From: Mesorhizobium huakuii
GTDB lineage: Bacteria; Pseudomonadota; Alphaproteobacteria; Rhizobiales; Rhizobiaceae
Length of the DNA: 64,000 bases
Direction: 5' to 3'
NCBI RefSeq assembly: GCF_014189455.1
Contig: NZ_CP050296.1
Coordinates: 2,290,001-2,354,000 of the forward strand
Under the pieces are notes generated by a model. It made no database searches. It saw only the letters and a program-made list of their open reading frames with translations, and was not told the origin of the DNA. Each line of letters opens with the position of its first letter. Within the stretch, counting starts at the first letter, position 1. A program made the translations under genes and the position numbers. This document shows positions 53,801 to 60,106 of this stretch, in pieces.

Positions 53801-54368
53801 GGCAGTTGATGCCGGCAGTGCTGACGGTACCGCCACTCCCCCCACCCCGGCGCAGCGCGCCGACCCTCCCCACGAGGGGGAGGGTGAAGTGGCCGAAGCG
53901 CCCAAGCCGATCCTGCTGTGGCGCCAGGGCCGGTTCGAACAGCGCCCCCGTCATCACGAAGGCCGCAACAACCGCCAGCGCAACGGACAAGCGCGCGGCC
54001 GAAACAATGCACCGGCCGACGCCGCCGGCGCGCAGGCAGTAGCCGCACCTGGAGACCGTCCCGCCCAGGAAGGGCGGCGCGACGGTGCCGGCAAGCCGCG
54101 CTTCGACCGTTCGAAGTTCAAGTCCAAGCCGCAAGCCGAAGGCGAACAGCGGCGCAATGCCCGCCCGCAAGGCGAGCGTCCCGACCGCCGCGAAGGCCGT
54201 CCCGACTGGAAGGGTGGCCGGCCCGAGGGCAAGGGCGGTCCCGATCGCGGCAAGGGCGGCGCAAAGCCGGCCTTCCAGCCGAAGCCGCGCGAGGAACGTC
54301 CGGTGCGCTTCGATCCGGACTCGCCCTTCGCCAAGCTCGCCGCCTTGCGCGACCAGCTGAAGAAGTAG
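50874..54368 (+). CDS. SUV3-like DExH RNA helicase with long disordered C-terminus
   Basis: A 1,164-residue helicase. Motor motifs: Walker A LGPTNTGKTH (residues 22-31), DExH-type box VAIDEVQLAGDL, LLGAATMHGILQ, ALSPRTRNAQVALFQSG, VATDAIGMGLNLDLDHVAF and QIAGRAGRHLRDG. The following region (to about residue 815) resembles the SUV3 C-terminal fold. Then an Ala/Glu-rich low-complexity segment (820-945), an in-frame palindromic DNA repeat (about 945-1005) and an Arg/Gly-rich basic tail that probably binds RNA. Related rhizobial proteins include MgpS. The upstream region is rich in GANTC sites. The next genes (S4 protein, fdxA, carD) keep this order in related bacteria as far as I recall. Confidence 0.9.
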   Translation: MNIQPKHTEPLILSGRDVTAVLGPTNTGKTHLAIERMVAHETGVIGLPLRLLAREVYSRVCEKVGAHKVALITGEEKIQPPGAKYSVCTVEAMPRETDAAFVAIDEVQLAGDLERGHIFTDRILHLRGRQETLLLGAATMHGILQRLLKGVSVVTRPRLSHLAYAGSKKLTRLPRRTAIVAFSADEVYAIAELIRRQQGGAAVVLGALSPRTRNAQVALFQSGDVDYLVATDAIGMGLNLDLDHVAFAQNRKFDGYQYRNLTAAELGQIAGRAGRHLRDGTFGVTGQVDPLDEDLVKKIESHDFEPVKVLQWRTAHFDFASLDALKRSIETNAPVEGLTRALPAVDAQALEYLSRDGDIRALATDAKRVALLWEACALPDYRKIAPAQHADLIASIYMDLARHGHVDENYMAEQVRRADTTEGDIDTLSHRIAQIRTWTFVSNRPGWLADQAHWQEKTREIEDRLSDALHERLTKRFVDRRTSVLMRRLRENTMPEAEISPTGTVLVEGHHVGELQGFRFTADQTAGGEDAKAVRTAAQKALAAEFEARAERFGACANGDLALGSDGTLRWIGAPIGTLVSGEDALKPRLVLLADEQLTGPARDKVAARAERFVNFQIESLLKPLVDLKNADQISGIGRGIAFQLVENFGLINRRDIAEEMKSLDQEGRAALRRLGVRFGAYHVFVPALIKPAPAGLVTLLWALKNDGKDKPGFGDVVHALASGRTSVVIDPAFDKAFYKLAGYRNLGRRAVRIDILERLADLIRPATNWKPGLGQRPDGAYDGQSFMVTPPMMSILGATADDMEEILKGLGYRAEPKPASEVKARLEAQDNAAREAAAAKLAADEAARAEQAKAAEASASDAAAEAAVEGSEPAAAEAAVEVPAAVIAETAAEPVTEEQSDTPALATEEPATEPVAEAAAEPAPEPVAETIADVTVAESVDAALTSPSMGEVAARSDAGGGDGADDASSAAETNAAVDAGSADGTATPPTPAQRADPPHEGEGEVAEAPKPILLWRQGRFEQRPRHHEGRNNRQRNGQARGRNNAPADAAGAQAVAAPGDRPAQEGRRDGAGKPRFDRSKFKSKPQAEGEQRRNARPQGERPDRREGRPDWKGGRPEGKGGPDRGKGGAKPAFQPKPREERPVRFDPDSPFAKLAALRDQLKK
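53707..53887. repeat. Palindromic repeat element read in frame inside the helicase gene
   Basis: The left arm (about 53707-53762) has CCTCCCCCTCGATGGGGGAG, GTCGCGGCGCGAAGCGACGC and GGGTGGGGGTGA in sequence; the right arm (about 53833-53887) is its near reverse complement, with CACTCCCCCCACCCCGG, CGCAGCGCGCCGACC and CTCCCCACGAGGGGGAGGG. The 70 bp between them encode Asp/Ala/Ser-rich protein. The whole is translated without a stop, adding about 60 residues. It matches a palindromic type I know from rhizobial intergenic DNA. Confidence 0.75.
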
Positions 54369-54383
54369 GCTCGGTAGGGTTCG

Positions 54384-54770
54384 ATGGTTGCCGAAGGCCG
54401 CCAGCGCATCGACAAATGGCTGTTCTTCTCGCGCGCCGTGAAATCGCGCTCGCTGGCGGCGAAGCTGGTCGTCGCCGGACGCGTGCGCATCAATCGCGAC
54501 AAAGCAGCGCAGGCCTCCGATCAGGTCAAGCCGGGCGACGTGCTGACCATCACGCTCGACCGGCGCATTTTCGTCTGGAAGGTGCTCGGCGCCGGTGTCA
54601 GGCGCGGCCCGGCGGAGGAAGCCCGCACCCTCTATGAGGACATGTCGCCGCCGCCCACACCGAAGGGCGAGGCGCTTCCCGATGCTATTCCAGCGCTGCG
54701 CGAGGCCGGCAGCGGCCGCCCGACCAAGAGAGAACGCCGGCAGACCGACCGCCTGATTGGCGAAGAGTGA
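54384..54770 (+). CDS. S4-domain RNA-binding protein (Hsp15-like)
   Basis: A 128-residue protein with an N-terminal S4 domain: RIDKWLFFSRAVKSRSLAAK, LVVAGRVRINRDKAAQASDQ and VKPGDVLTITLDRRIFVWKV. This is the Hsp15 type, which in E. coli binds stalled 50S subunits carrying nascent chains. The C-terminus is basic and Pro-rich (GRPTKRERRQTDRLIGEE). It starts 15 bp after the helicase stop, so the two RNA-related genes are probably one operon. Confidence 0.9.
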   Translation: MVAEGRQRIDKWLFFSRAVKSRSLAAKLVVAGRVRINRDKAAQASDQVKPGDVLTITLDRRIFVWKVLGAGVRRGPAEEARTLYEDMSPPPTPKGEALPDAIPALREAGSGRPTKRERRQTDRLIGEE

Positions 54771-55014
54771 GACCGGCCGGAACGCGGGTAGCGATCCCAG
54801 GCCAACGGCGGACGCCGAACGGAACCGAACCCGCCAAACAAGATGCTCCCGGGACGTCACACGCCCTCGCCGCACCTGCAGTCTGGAATTCCTTTTCGGA
54901 AACGCCGAAGCCGCCGGGCATGGCAACCCTTGCAAGCGACGGACAAAGGCGTTACCTCACGGAAAAAGCCCAAGAAAACTGGCCCATTAAGCTGGGACAT
55001 CCCGGAGCCGACCG

Positions 55015-55353
55015 ATGACCTATGTCGTGACCGACAATTGCATCAAGTGCAAATATATGGACTGCATCGAGGTCTGTCCGGTCGACTGTTTCTACGAAGG
55101 CGAGAACATGCTCGTCATCCATCCCGACGAGTGCATCGACTGCGGCGTCTGCGAGCCCGAATGCCCGGCTGACGCGATCAAGCCTGACACCGAGCCAGGC
55201 CTCGACAAATGGCTGCAGATCAACACCGAATATGCCGACAAATGGCCCAACATCACCGCCAAGAAGGAACCGCCGGCCGACGCCAAGACCTTCGACGGCG
55301 AGGCGGGCAAGTTCGAGAAATACTTCTCGGCCGAGCCTGGCGAAGGCGATTGA
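55015..55353 (+). CDS. fdxA: Seven-iron ferredoxin FdxA
   Basis: A 112-residue ferredoxin. Cysteines 9, 12, 17 and 21 ([14 protein letters not shown]), 25, and 40, 43, 46 and 50 ([12 protein letters not shown]) match the [3Fe-4S][4Fe-4S] ferredoxins of the Azotobacter FdI/FdxA type. The C-terminal extension ([20 protein letters not shown]) is typical of the alphaproteobacterial form. It carries electrons in the cytoplasm; partners are unknown. GGAGCCG lies before the ATG. A 244-bp gap separates it from the S4 gene, so it probably has its own promoter. Confidence 0.95.
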   Translation: MTYVVTDNCIKCKYMDCIEVCPVDCFYEGENMLVIHPDECIDCGVCEPECPADAIKPDTEPGLDKWLQINTEYADKWPNITAKKEPPADAKTFDGEAGKFEKYFSAEPGEGD

Positions 55354-55722
55354 CAATACGGCCGTAAAGGCTTGTATGACGTTGCGTAACAGGCACGCTG
55401 GATTAACCGCCTTGACAGGCGGCGATTGGTTGTGGCCTTCGCGAATGCAGCAAAACCTTGATTCTTCCGACTTTTTGTGTTACATCAGCCAAACATGCCG
55501 GTGACACAACGTCGATTTATGGCGCAGACGCCCCAAATCACTGAAAGGTGAAGATCCCACTCCGGACCAGAGCGATCTGGGCCAGGCGGTCGCAATTCGT
55601 GCGGTTTGCCGGTCCCGGCCTTTCCGGTGGGTTCATCTGTTGTGCGGCTAACGATCGGTTTCCCCGGTCGCACGAGTTCAGCCGGCACCGCCGCCGGCCC
55701 ACAACAAGGAGTTCAGGGCGTA
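55354..55722 (+). other. fdxA-carD intergenic region with candidate carD promoter
   Basis: No gene is seen. TTGATT (55458-55463), a 17-bp spacer and TACATC (55481-55486) form a possible promoter that would give carD a leader of about 230 bases. The GC-rich leader ends with AAGGAG at 55706-55711, twelve bases before the carD ATG. A long frame opens through the leader in the carD frame from 55606 but is not family-like. Confidence 0.4.
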
Positions 55723-56304
55723 ATGGCAACGATCACCCCGCAGAAGAAGTCCACTGGTGCGCGTCATGGTTTCAAGACCGGCGAGTACATTGTCTACCCG
55801 GCGCATGGCGTCGGCCAGATCGTGTCGATCGACGAGCAGGAAGTGGCTGGCCACAAGCTGGAACTGTTCGTCATCGACTTCCAGAAGGACAAGATGCGCC
55901 TGAAGGTGCCGGTCGCCAAGGCGACCTCCATCGGCATGCGCAAGCTGTCGGAAGAGGATTATGTCGAGCGCGCGCTGAAGGTTGTGCAGGGCCGCGCCCG
56001 CGTCAAGCGCACCATGTGGTCGCGCCGCGCCCAGGAATATGATGCCAAGATCAATTCCGGCGACCTGATCTCGATCTCGGAAGTCGTGCGCGACCTCTAT
56101 CGCGCCGACAACCAGCCGGAGCAGTCCTATTCCGAGCGTCAGCTCTATGAGGCGGCACTCGACCGCATGGCCCGCGAGATCGCGGCCGTCAACCGCATGT
56201 CGGAAACCGAAGCCGTGCGCCTGATCGAGGTCAACCTCAACAAGGGCCCTAAGCGTGGCGCCAAGGCCGACAATGAGGAAGCCGAGCAGGAAGAAGCTGC
56301 CTGA
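55723..56304 (+). CDS. carD: CarD-family transcription factor
   Basis: A 193-residue CarD protein that binds the RNA polymerase beta subunit and stabilises open promoter complexes. The N-terminal Tudor-like RNAP-interaction domain has FKTGEYIVYPAHGVGQIVSI and LFVIDFQKDKMRLKVPV; the C-terminal helical DNA-binding domain has MWSRRAQEYDAKINSGDLIS, EVVRDLYRADNQPEQSYSER and ALDRMAREIAAVN. The N-terminal MATITPQKKSTGARHG is the usual alphaproteobacterial start, so the ATG at 55723 is preferred to 55606. A strong terminator follows. Confidence 0.95.
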   Translation: MATITPQKKSTGARHGFKTGEYIVYPAHGVGQIVSIDEQEVAGHKLELFVIDFQKDKMRLKVPVAKATSIGMRKLSEEDYVERALKVVQGRARVKRTMWSRRAQEYDAKINSGDLISISEVVRDLYRADNQPEQSYSERQLYEAALDRMAREIAAVNRMSETEAVRLIEVNLNKGPKRGAKADNEEAEQEEAA

Positions 56305-56327
56305 GTTCTTGAGCCTTTAAGCTCACG

Positions 56328-56355
56328 AAAAACCCGGCCTCGCGCCGGGTTTTTT
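56328..56355 (+). terminator. Rho-independent terminator of carD
   Basis: AAAAACCCGGC-CTCG-CGCCGGGTTTTTT, with a long T-tract, 24 bp after carD. The A-tract on the other side lets it also act for the minus-strand ABC operon that ends at 56383. Confidence 0.9.
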
Positions 56356-56382
56356 GTTTCTCGGACAAGGCAAGGGCCGCGC

Positions 56383-57156
56383 CTACGCCTGGCCGCCGCC
56401 TTCCCTCTCCGCTTCCTGCTTCAGCGTCGCGATAAACCGCTTCGTCCGTTCACGCTCCGGATTGCCGAACAGCACGGCGGACGGCCCCTTTTCGACGATA
56501 ACGCCGGCATCGAGGAACACCGCCTCCTGCGCAATCTTGGAGGCAAGGCGCAGATCATGCGTCGCCATCACCATGGTCGTGCCTTCGCTGGCGAGCTTGC
56601 CGAGCACATCGACCACCTCTTGCGCCAGTTCCGGATCGAGCGCGGAAGTCGGTTCGTCGCACAGCAACACCTTTGGCGACGGCGCCAAGGCGCGGGCGAT
56701 CGCCACGCGCTGCTGCTGGCCGCCTGACAGCGTCGCCGGCCAGGCATCGGCCTTGTGCGCCATCCCGACCTTTTCCAGCAAAGCAAGCGCCCGCTCTCGG
56801 GCTCTCTCAGGCGACCACTTCAGCACCGTCACCAGTCCCTCCATCACATTCTCGATCGCGGTGCGATGCGGGAACAGCTGAAAATTCTGGAACACCATGC
56901 CGGTCTGCAGGCGCAGCCGCCTGATGTCTCCCGCCGGCACCTTGACGCCCGGACGGAATTCGAGCGTCTCGTCGCCGATGCGCACCGTGCCCGAGGTCGG
57001 GATCTCCAACAGGTTGATGCAGCGTAAGAGCGTGCTCTTGCCGCCGCCCGATGGGCCGACAAGCGCTGTGACGCTGCCTTCGGCAATGACGACGGTCACG
57101 CCCTTCAGAACGAGATTGTCGCCGAAGCGCTTCTCGATGTTGGTGAGGCCGATCAT
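56383..57156 (-). CDS. Amino-acid ABC transporter ATP-binding protein (cystine/polar type)
   Basis: A 257-residue ABC ATPase: Walker A GPSGGGKSTLL, Q-loop FQNFQLFPHRTAIENV, signature LSGGQQQRVAIARAL, Walker B VLLCDEPTSALDPEL and switch MVMATHDLRL. It is of the GlnQ/HisP/TcyN class. Its start overlaps the permease stop by four bases (ATGA on the minus strand), so it is the third gene of the operon binding protein-permease-ATPase. The C-terminal FIATLKQEAEREGGGQA is unremarkable. Confidence 0.94.
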   Translation of the reverse strand: MIGLTNIEKRFGDNLVLKGVTVVIAEGSVTALVGPSGGGKSTLLRCINLLEIPTSGTVRIGDETLEFRPGVKVPAGDIRRLRLQTGMVFQNFQLFPHRTAIENVMEGLVTVLKWSPERARERALALLEKVGMAHKADAWPATLSGGQQQRVAIARALAPSPKVLLCDEPTSALDPELAQEVVDVLGKLASEGTTMVMATHDLRLASKIAQEAVFLDAGVIVEKGPSAVLFGNPERERTKRFIATLKQEAEREGGGQA

Positions 57157-57833
57157 GAGCGTGCCTCCAGGAAGCCGCCATAGCGGTTGAGCCGGGTTTC
57201 CAGCCGCGTCTGCAAGGCCGACAGCACCGAACTCAGCGCCAGATAGAGGATCGCCGCCTCGACATAGAGGATCAGCGGCTCATAGGTGGTGGCGACGATG
57301 CGCTGCGCCGCCTGGAACATTTCCGGCACGGTGATGGCGGCGGCGAGCGACGTGTCCTTGACCAGAGAGATGAAGGTGTTGGAGAGCGGCGGCACCGCGA
57401 CCCGCCCAGCTTGCGGCAGGATGGTGCGCCGCATCGCCTGGCTCCAGGTCATGCCGATCGAATAGGCGGCCTCCCACTGGCCTTTCGGCACCGAGCCGAT
57501 GGCCGCGCGGATGATCTCCGACGTGTAGGCGCCGATGTTGAGCGTGAAGCCGATCAACGCTGCCGTGAAGGCGTCGAGCAGGATGCCGGCCGACGGCAGA
57601 CCGTAGAAGATCAGGAACAGCTGCACCAAAAGCGGCGTGCCGCGGAAGATCCAGACATAGAAGCGCACGAGCATGACCAGCGGCTTCGGCCCGAACAGCC
57701 GGCCAAGCGCCGCACCGAGGCCGACGGTCAAGCCAAGGACGAAGGACAACAGCGTCAACGGTACCGTGAAGATCAGGGCGGCCCAGAGCAGCGAAGGCAG
57801 CGACTCGAGCATCAGTTGCAGCCAGTGCGGCAC
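57153..57833 (-). CDS. Amino-acid ABC transporter permease
   Basis: A 226-residue HisM/GlnP-type permease with about five membrane segments and the EAA loop AAIGSVPKGQWEAAYSIGMT. The following RRTILPQAGRVAVPPLSNTF and ISLVKDTSLAAAITVPEMF are characteristic. A single permease gene is present, so the channel is probably a homodimer. It lies 138 bp after the binding-protein gene, with a hairpin between, and overlaps the ATPase gene by four bases. Confidence 0.93.
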   Translation of the reverse strand: MPHWLQLMLESLPSLLWAALIFTVPLTLLSFVLGLTVGLGAALGRLFGPKPLVMLVRFYVWIFRGTPLLVQLFLIFYGLPSAGILLDAFTAALIGFTLNIGAYTSEIIRAAIGSVPKGQWEAAYSIGMTWSQAMRRTILPQAGRVAVPPLSNTFISLVKDTSLAAAITVPEMFQAAQRIVATTYEPLILYVEAAILYLALSSVLSALQTRLETRLNRYGGFLEARS

Positions 57834-57901
57834 GAAAGACCCTCCGGGATGGTCGAGGTGGCTTCATCGAAGCGCGAATGCCTCAGCCATATCACGACAA
57901 A

Positions 57902-57932
57902 GCGGCGAGCCGTCAAAAGACGCTCGCCGCTG
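57902..57932 (-). terminator. Hairpin between binding-protein and permease genes
   Basis: AGCGGCGAG-C-CGTC-AAAA-GACG-CTCGCCGCT: 13 pairs with one bulge. On the minus strand it is followed by TTGTCG rather than a T-tract. It probably protects the binding-protein message and lowers expression of the downstream permease and ATPase. Confidence 0.6.
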
Positions 57933-57970
57933 AGTGCTTTGCGGGACCGGGGCCGGCCCCACTCAAAAAG

Positions 57971-58744
57971 TTACTTCGAAACGTCCTGGCCGAAATAGGT
58001 GTCGGCGATCTTCTTGTAGGTGCCGTCGGCCTTGATGTCGGCCAGCGCCTTGTTGATGGCGGCGACCAGTTCCGGATCGCCCTTGCGCACGATGACGCCA
58101 GAATAGTCGGCGTTTTCCTCTTGCGCGGCGATCTTCACATTGGCGTCGGGCTTGTGCTTCTTGAAGTCGAGGAACGACAGGCTGTCATTGATGGTGGCGT
58201 CGGCGCGGCCGGTCAAAAGCAGCTGGATCGACTGGTCGAAGCCGTCGGTGCCGACCAGCTCGGCGCCGTTCGTCTCGGCCAGCTTGCCGAAGTTCGAGGT
58301 CAGCGACTGCGCCGACTTCTTTCCCTTGAGGTCGGCGAAGGTCTTGATGTCGGTGTTGTCGCCGCGCACGATCAGCACCGCCTTGGAGGCGATGTAGGGA
58401 TCGGAGAAATCGTACTTGGCCTTGCGCGCGTCGGTGATGCCGACTTCGTTGATGACGGCGTCATAACGACTGACGTCGAGACCGGCGATCAGCCCGTCCC
58501 ACTTGCCTTCGAGGAACTCGACCTTGACGCCGAGCTTGTCGGCGATTGCCTTGGCGATCTCGACGTCGAAGCCGACCAGGGCGCCGGAAGCGTCATGATA
58601 GGTGAAGGGTGCGTAGGTGCCCTCCGTGCCGATCTTGAAGGTGCCGGCCTGCTTGATCTGGTCGAGATTGGCGCCGGCGTGGCCAGCGGTGACCGCCAGG
58701 GCCTGCAGCGTTCCGGCGACGATAAGCGACTTGAGCCATTTCAT
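57971..58744 (-). CDS. Amino-acid ABC transporter substrate-binding protein (cystine FliY/TcyJ-like)
   Basis: A 257-residue family-3 binding protein with a Sec signal peptide (MKWLKSLIVAGTLQALAVTA, cleaved near AGHAG-AN). The first lobe has IGTEGTYAPFTYHDASGALV and GFDVEIAKAIADKLGVKVEF; the hinge and second lobe include WDGLIAGLDVSRYDAVINEV, RKAKYDFSDPYIASKAVLIV and GRADATINDSLSFLDFKK. The pattern is closest to the cystine-binding FliY/TcyJ group, but glutamine or other polar amino acids cannot be excluded. It is the first gene of the transporter operon. Confidence 0.9.
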   Translation of the reverse strand: MKWLKSLIVAGTLQALAVTAGHAGANLDQIKQAGTFKIGTEGTYAPFTYHDASGALVGFDVEIAKAIADKLGVKVEFLEGKWDGLIAGLDVSRYDAVINEVGITDARKAKYDFSDPYIASKAVLIVRGDNTDIKTFADLKGKKSAQSLTSNFGKLAETNGAELVGTDGFDQSIQLLLTGRADATINDSLSFLDFKKHKPDANVKIAAQEENADYSGVIVRKGDPELVAAINKALADIKADGTYKKIADTYFGQDVSK

Positions 58745-58954
58745 TTTTTTGTGATCCCGTCCTTGGCCTGATGTCAGGCTTGTTGTGAGGACTGGAAAAT
58801 GACAGATGCCGGTCGAAAGAATAAGGAACCAGATTTCAAAAACAAAGAAGTCCAGAAACCAAATTCTCTAAAAGCGATTTTTTGCAACGTTTGAAAGCTC
58901 CCGGCAACCGCATCGAAATCGCCCGGACGGCATCACGCGCCTGCCCGCGCCAGC

Positions 58955-58979
58955 GGAACCTTTCTCGCGCATGGCAGTT
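58955..58979 (+). promoter_or_regulatory. EcfG-type general stress promoter of rpoH2
   Basis: GGAAC (58955-58959), a 16-bp spacer and AGTT (58976-58979) match the alphaproteobacterial EcfG/RpoE2 consensus GGAAC-N(16-17)-CGTT except for one base. It would start transcription about 80 bp before the rpoH2 ATG. In Sinorhizobium meliloti rpoH2 depends on RpoE2, which supports the reading. The rest of the 325-bp space 58745-59069 contains the opposite-facing promoter of the ABC operon and nothing else that I can identify. Confidence 0.6.
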
Positions 58980-59069
58980 TTGGCTGTTCTAGGGCGCGAC
59001 GCCGCGATTTCAACCGGTGCCCTGCCAGTTCGTAACGTCGGTTATATCGCCTGAGCCAGGGAGCGCCTC

Positions 59070-59933
59070 ATGATGGAAGACACAGCAGGACGGATCATGG
59101 TCCGCGCGGCAATGAAGGCTCCCTACCTCGAACGCGATGAGGAACATCGGCTGGCCTTGCTCTGGAAGGAAGACAACGACCAGAACGCGTTGCACTGCAT
59201 CACCGTCGCCCATATGCGGCTGGTCATTTCCATGGCCTCCAAATTCCGTCACTACGGCTTGCCGCTTGGCGACCTGATCCAGGAAGGCCATGTCGGCCTG
59301 TTGGAAGCCGCCGCCCGCTTCGAGCCCGAGCGCGAAGTGCGGTTTTCGACCTATGCGACGTGGTGGATACGCGCCTCTATGCAGGACTACATCCTGCGCA
59401 ACTGGTCGATCGTACGTGGCGGAACGAGTTCCGCGCAGAAAGCCCTGTTCTTCAACCTGCGACGCCTGCGTGCCCGGCTGGCGAATGGCGCGGAGCCGCT
59501 CTCCAACACAACGCTCTACCGCGAGGTGTCGGTTGCGCTTGGCGTCTCCGAGGCCGATGTGGCGATGATGGATTCACGGCTGTCGGCGCCCGACTCCTCC
59601 CTGAATGCGCCGCTTGCCGATGATGCGGGCGCCACCGAGCGGATGGATTTCCTGGTTTCGGACGAACCCCTGCCCGACGAGATCGTCGGCGACAAGATCG
59701 ATGTCGCGCGTCGTTCGCTTTGGCTGAAAGCGGCTCTCGCCGCCCTCAATGCCCGGGAGCTTCGCATCATCGAGGAACGTCGGCTTACCGACGAGGGCGC
59801 CACGCTCGAAGCCCTCGGCGAAACGCTGGGCATTTCCAAGGAACGCGTCCGCCAGATCGAGGCGCGCGCCATGGAAAAGCTCAAGGTCGCGCTGGTGAAA
59901 CAGAACCCGGAATTTCTGGCGACAGCCGCTTGA
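59070..59933 (+). CDS. rpoH2: RpoH-family sigma factor (RpoH2 type)
   Basis: A 287-residue sigma-32-family factor. Region 2 has HMRLVISMASKFRHYGLPLG, DLIQEGHVGLLEAAARFEPE and RFSTYATWWIRASMQDYIL. The RpoH box is QKALFFNLRRLRARLA. Region 4 has LNARELRIIEERRLTDEG and LGETLGISKERVRQIEARAM. These features exclude RpoD or ECF types. A second ATG one codon later (59073) is possible. In rhizobia rpoH2 belongs to the general stress response under EcfG; the promoter upstream fits. It should direct heat- and oxidative-stress genes. Confidence 0.93.
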   Translation: MMEDTAGRIMVRAAMKAPYLERDEEHRLALLWKEDNDQNALHCITVAHMRLVISMASKFRHYGLPLGDLIQEGHVGLLEAAARFEPEREVRFSTYATWWIRASMQDYILRNWSIVRGGTSSAQKALFFNLRRLRARLANGAEPLSNTTLYREVSVALGVSEADVAMMDSRLSAPDSSLNAPLADDAGATERMDFLVSDEPLPDEIVGDKIDVARRSLWLKAALAALNARELRIIEERRLTDEGATLEALGETLGISKERVRQIEARAMEKLKVALVKQNPEFLATAA

Positions 59934-60106
59934 CGCTAATACAGAGATTCGAGATTTAAAATATAGGATTTATCTTAAATAACATATGTTACCAGCGTGG
60001 GGGATTCTATTCTTTTTAAACCTGCGAATTGTGATTTCTCTAACAGATCCAGGCATGGCAAAAAGCCTCTCTAGGCTACCGGACCAGAACGAAGGTGGGT
60101 TTTGCC

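Noticed and set aside
51837..54935. A 1,032-codon open frame on the minus strand opposite the helicase
   Set aside because: It is an antisense shadow; the plus-strand helicase has all motor motifs, and the minus translation has no recognisable motif.
60063..60077. AGCCT-CTCTC-AGGCT-like hairpin next to an A-run before the caspase-like gene
   Set aside because: Its T-tract would be on the minus strand, where no gene needs termination; probably chance.
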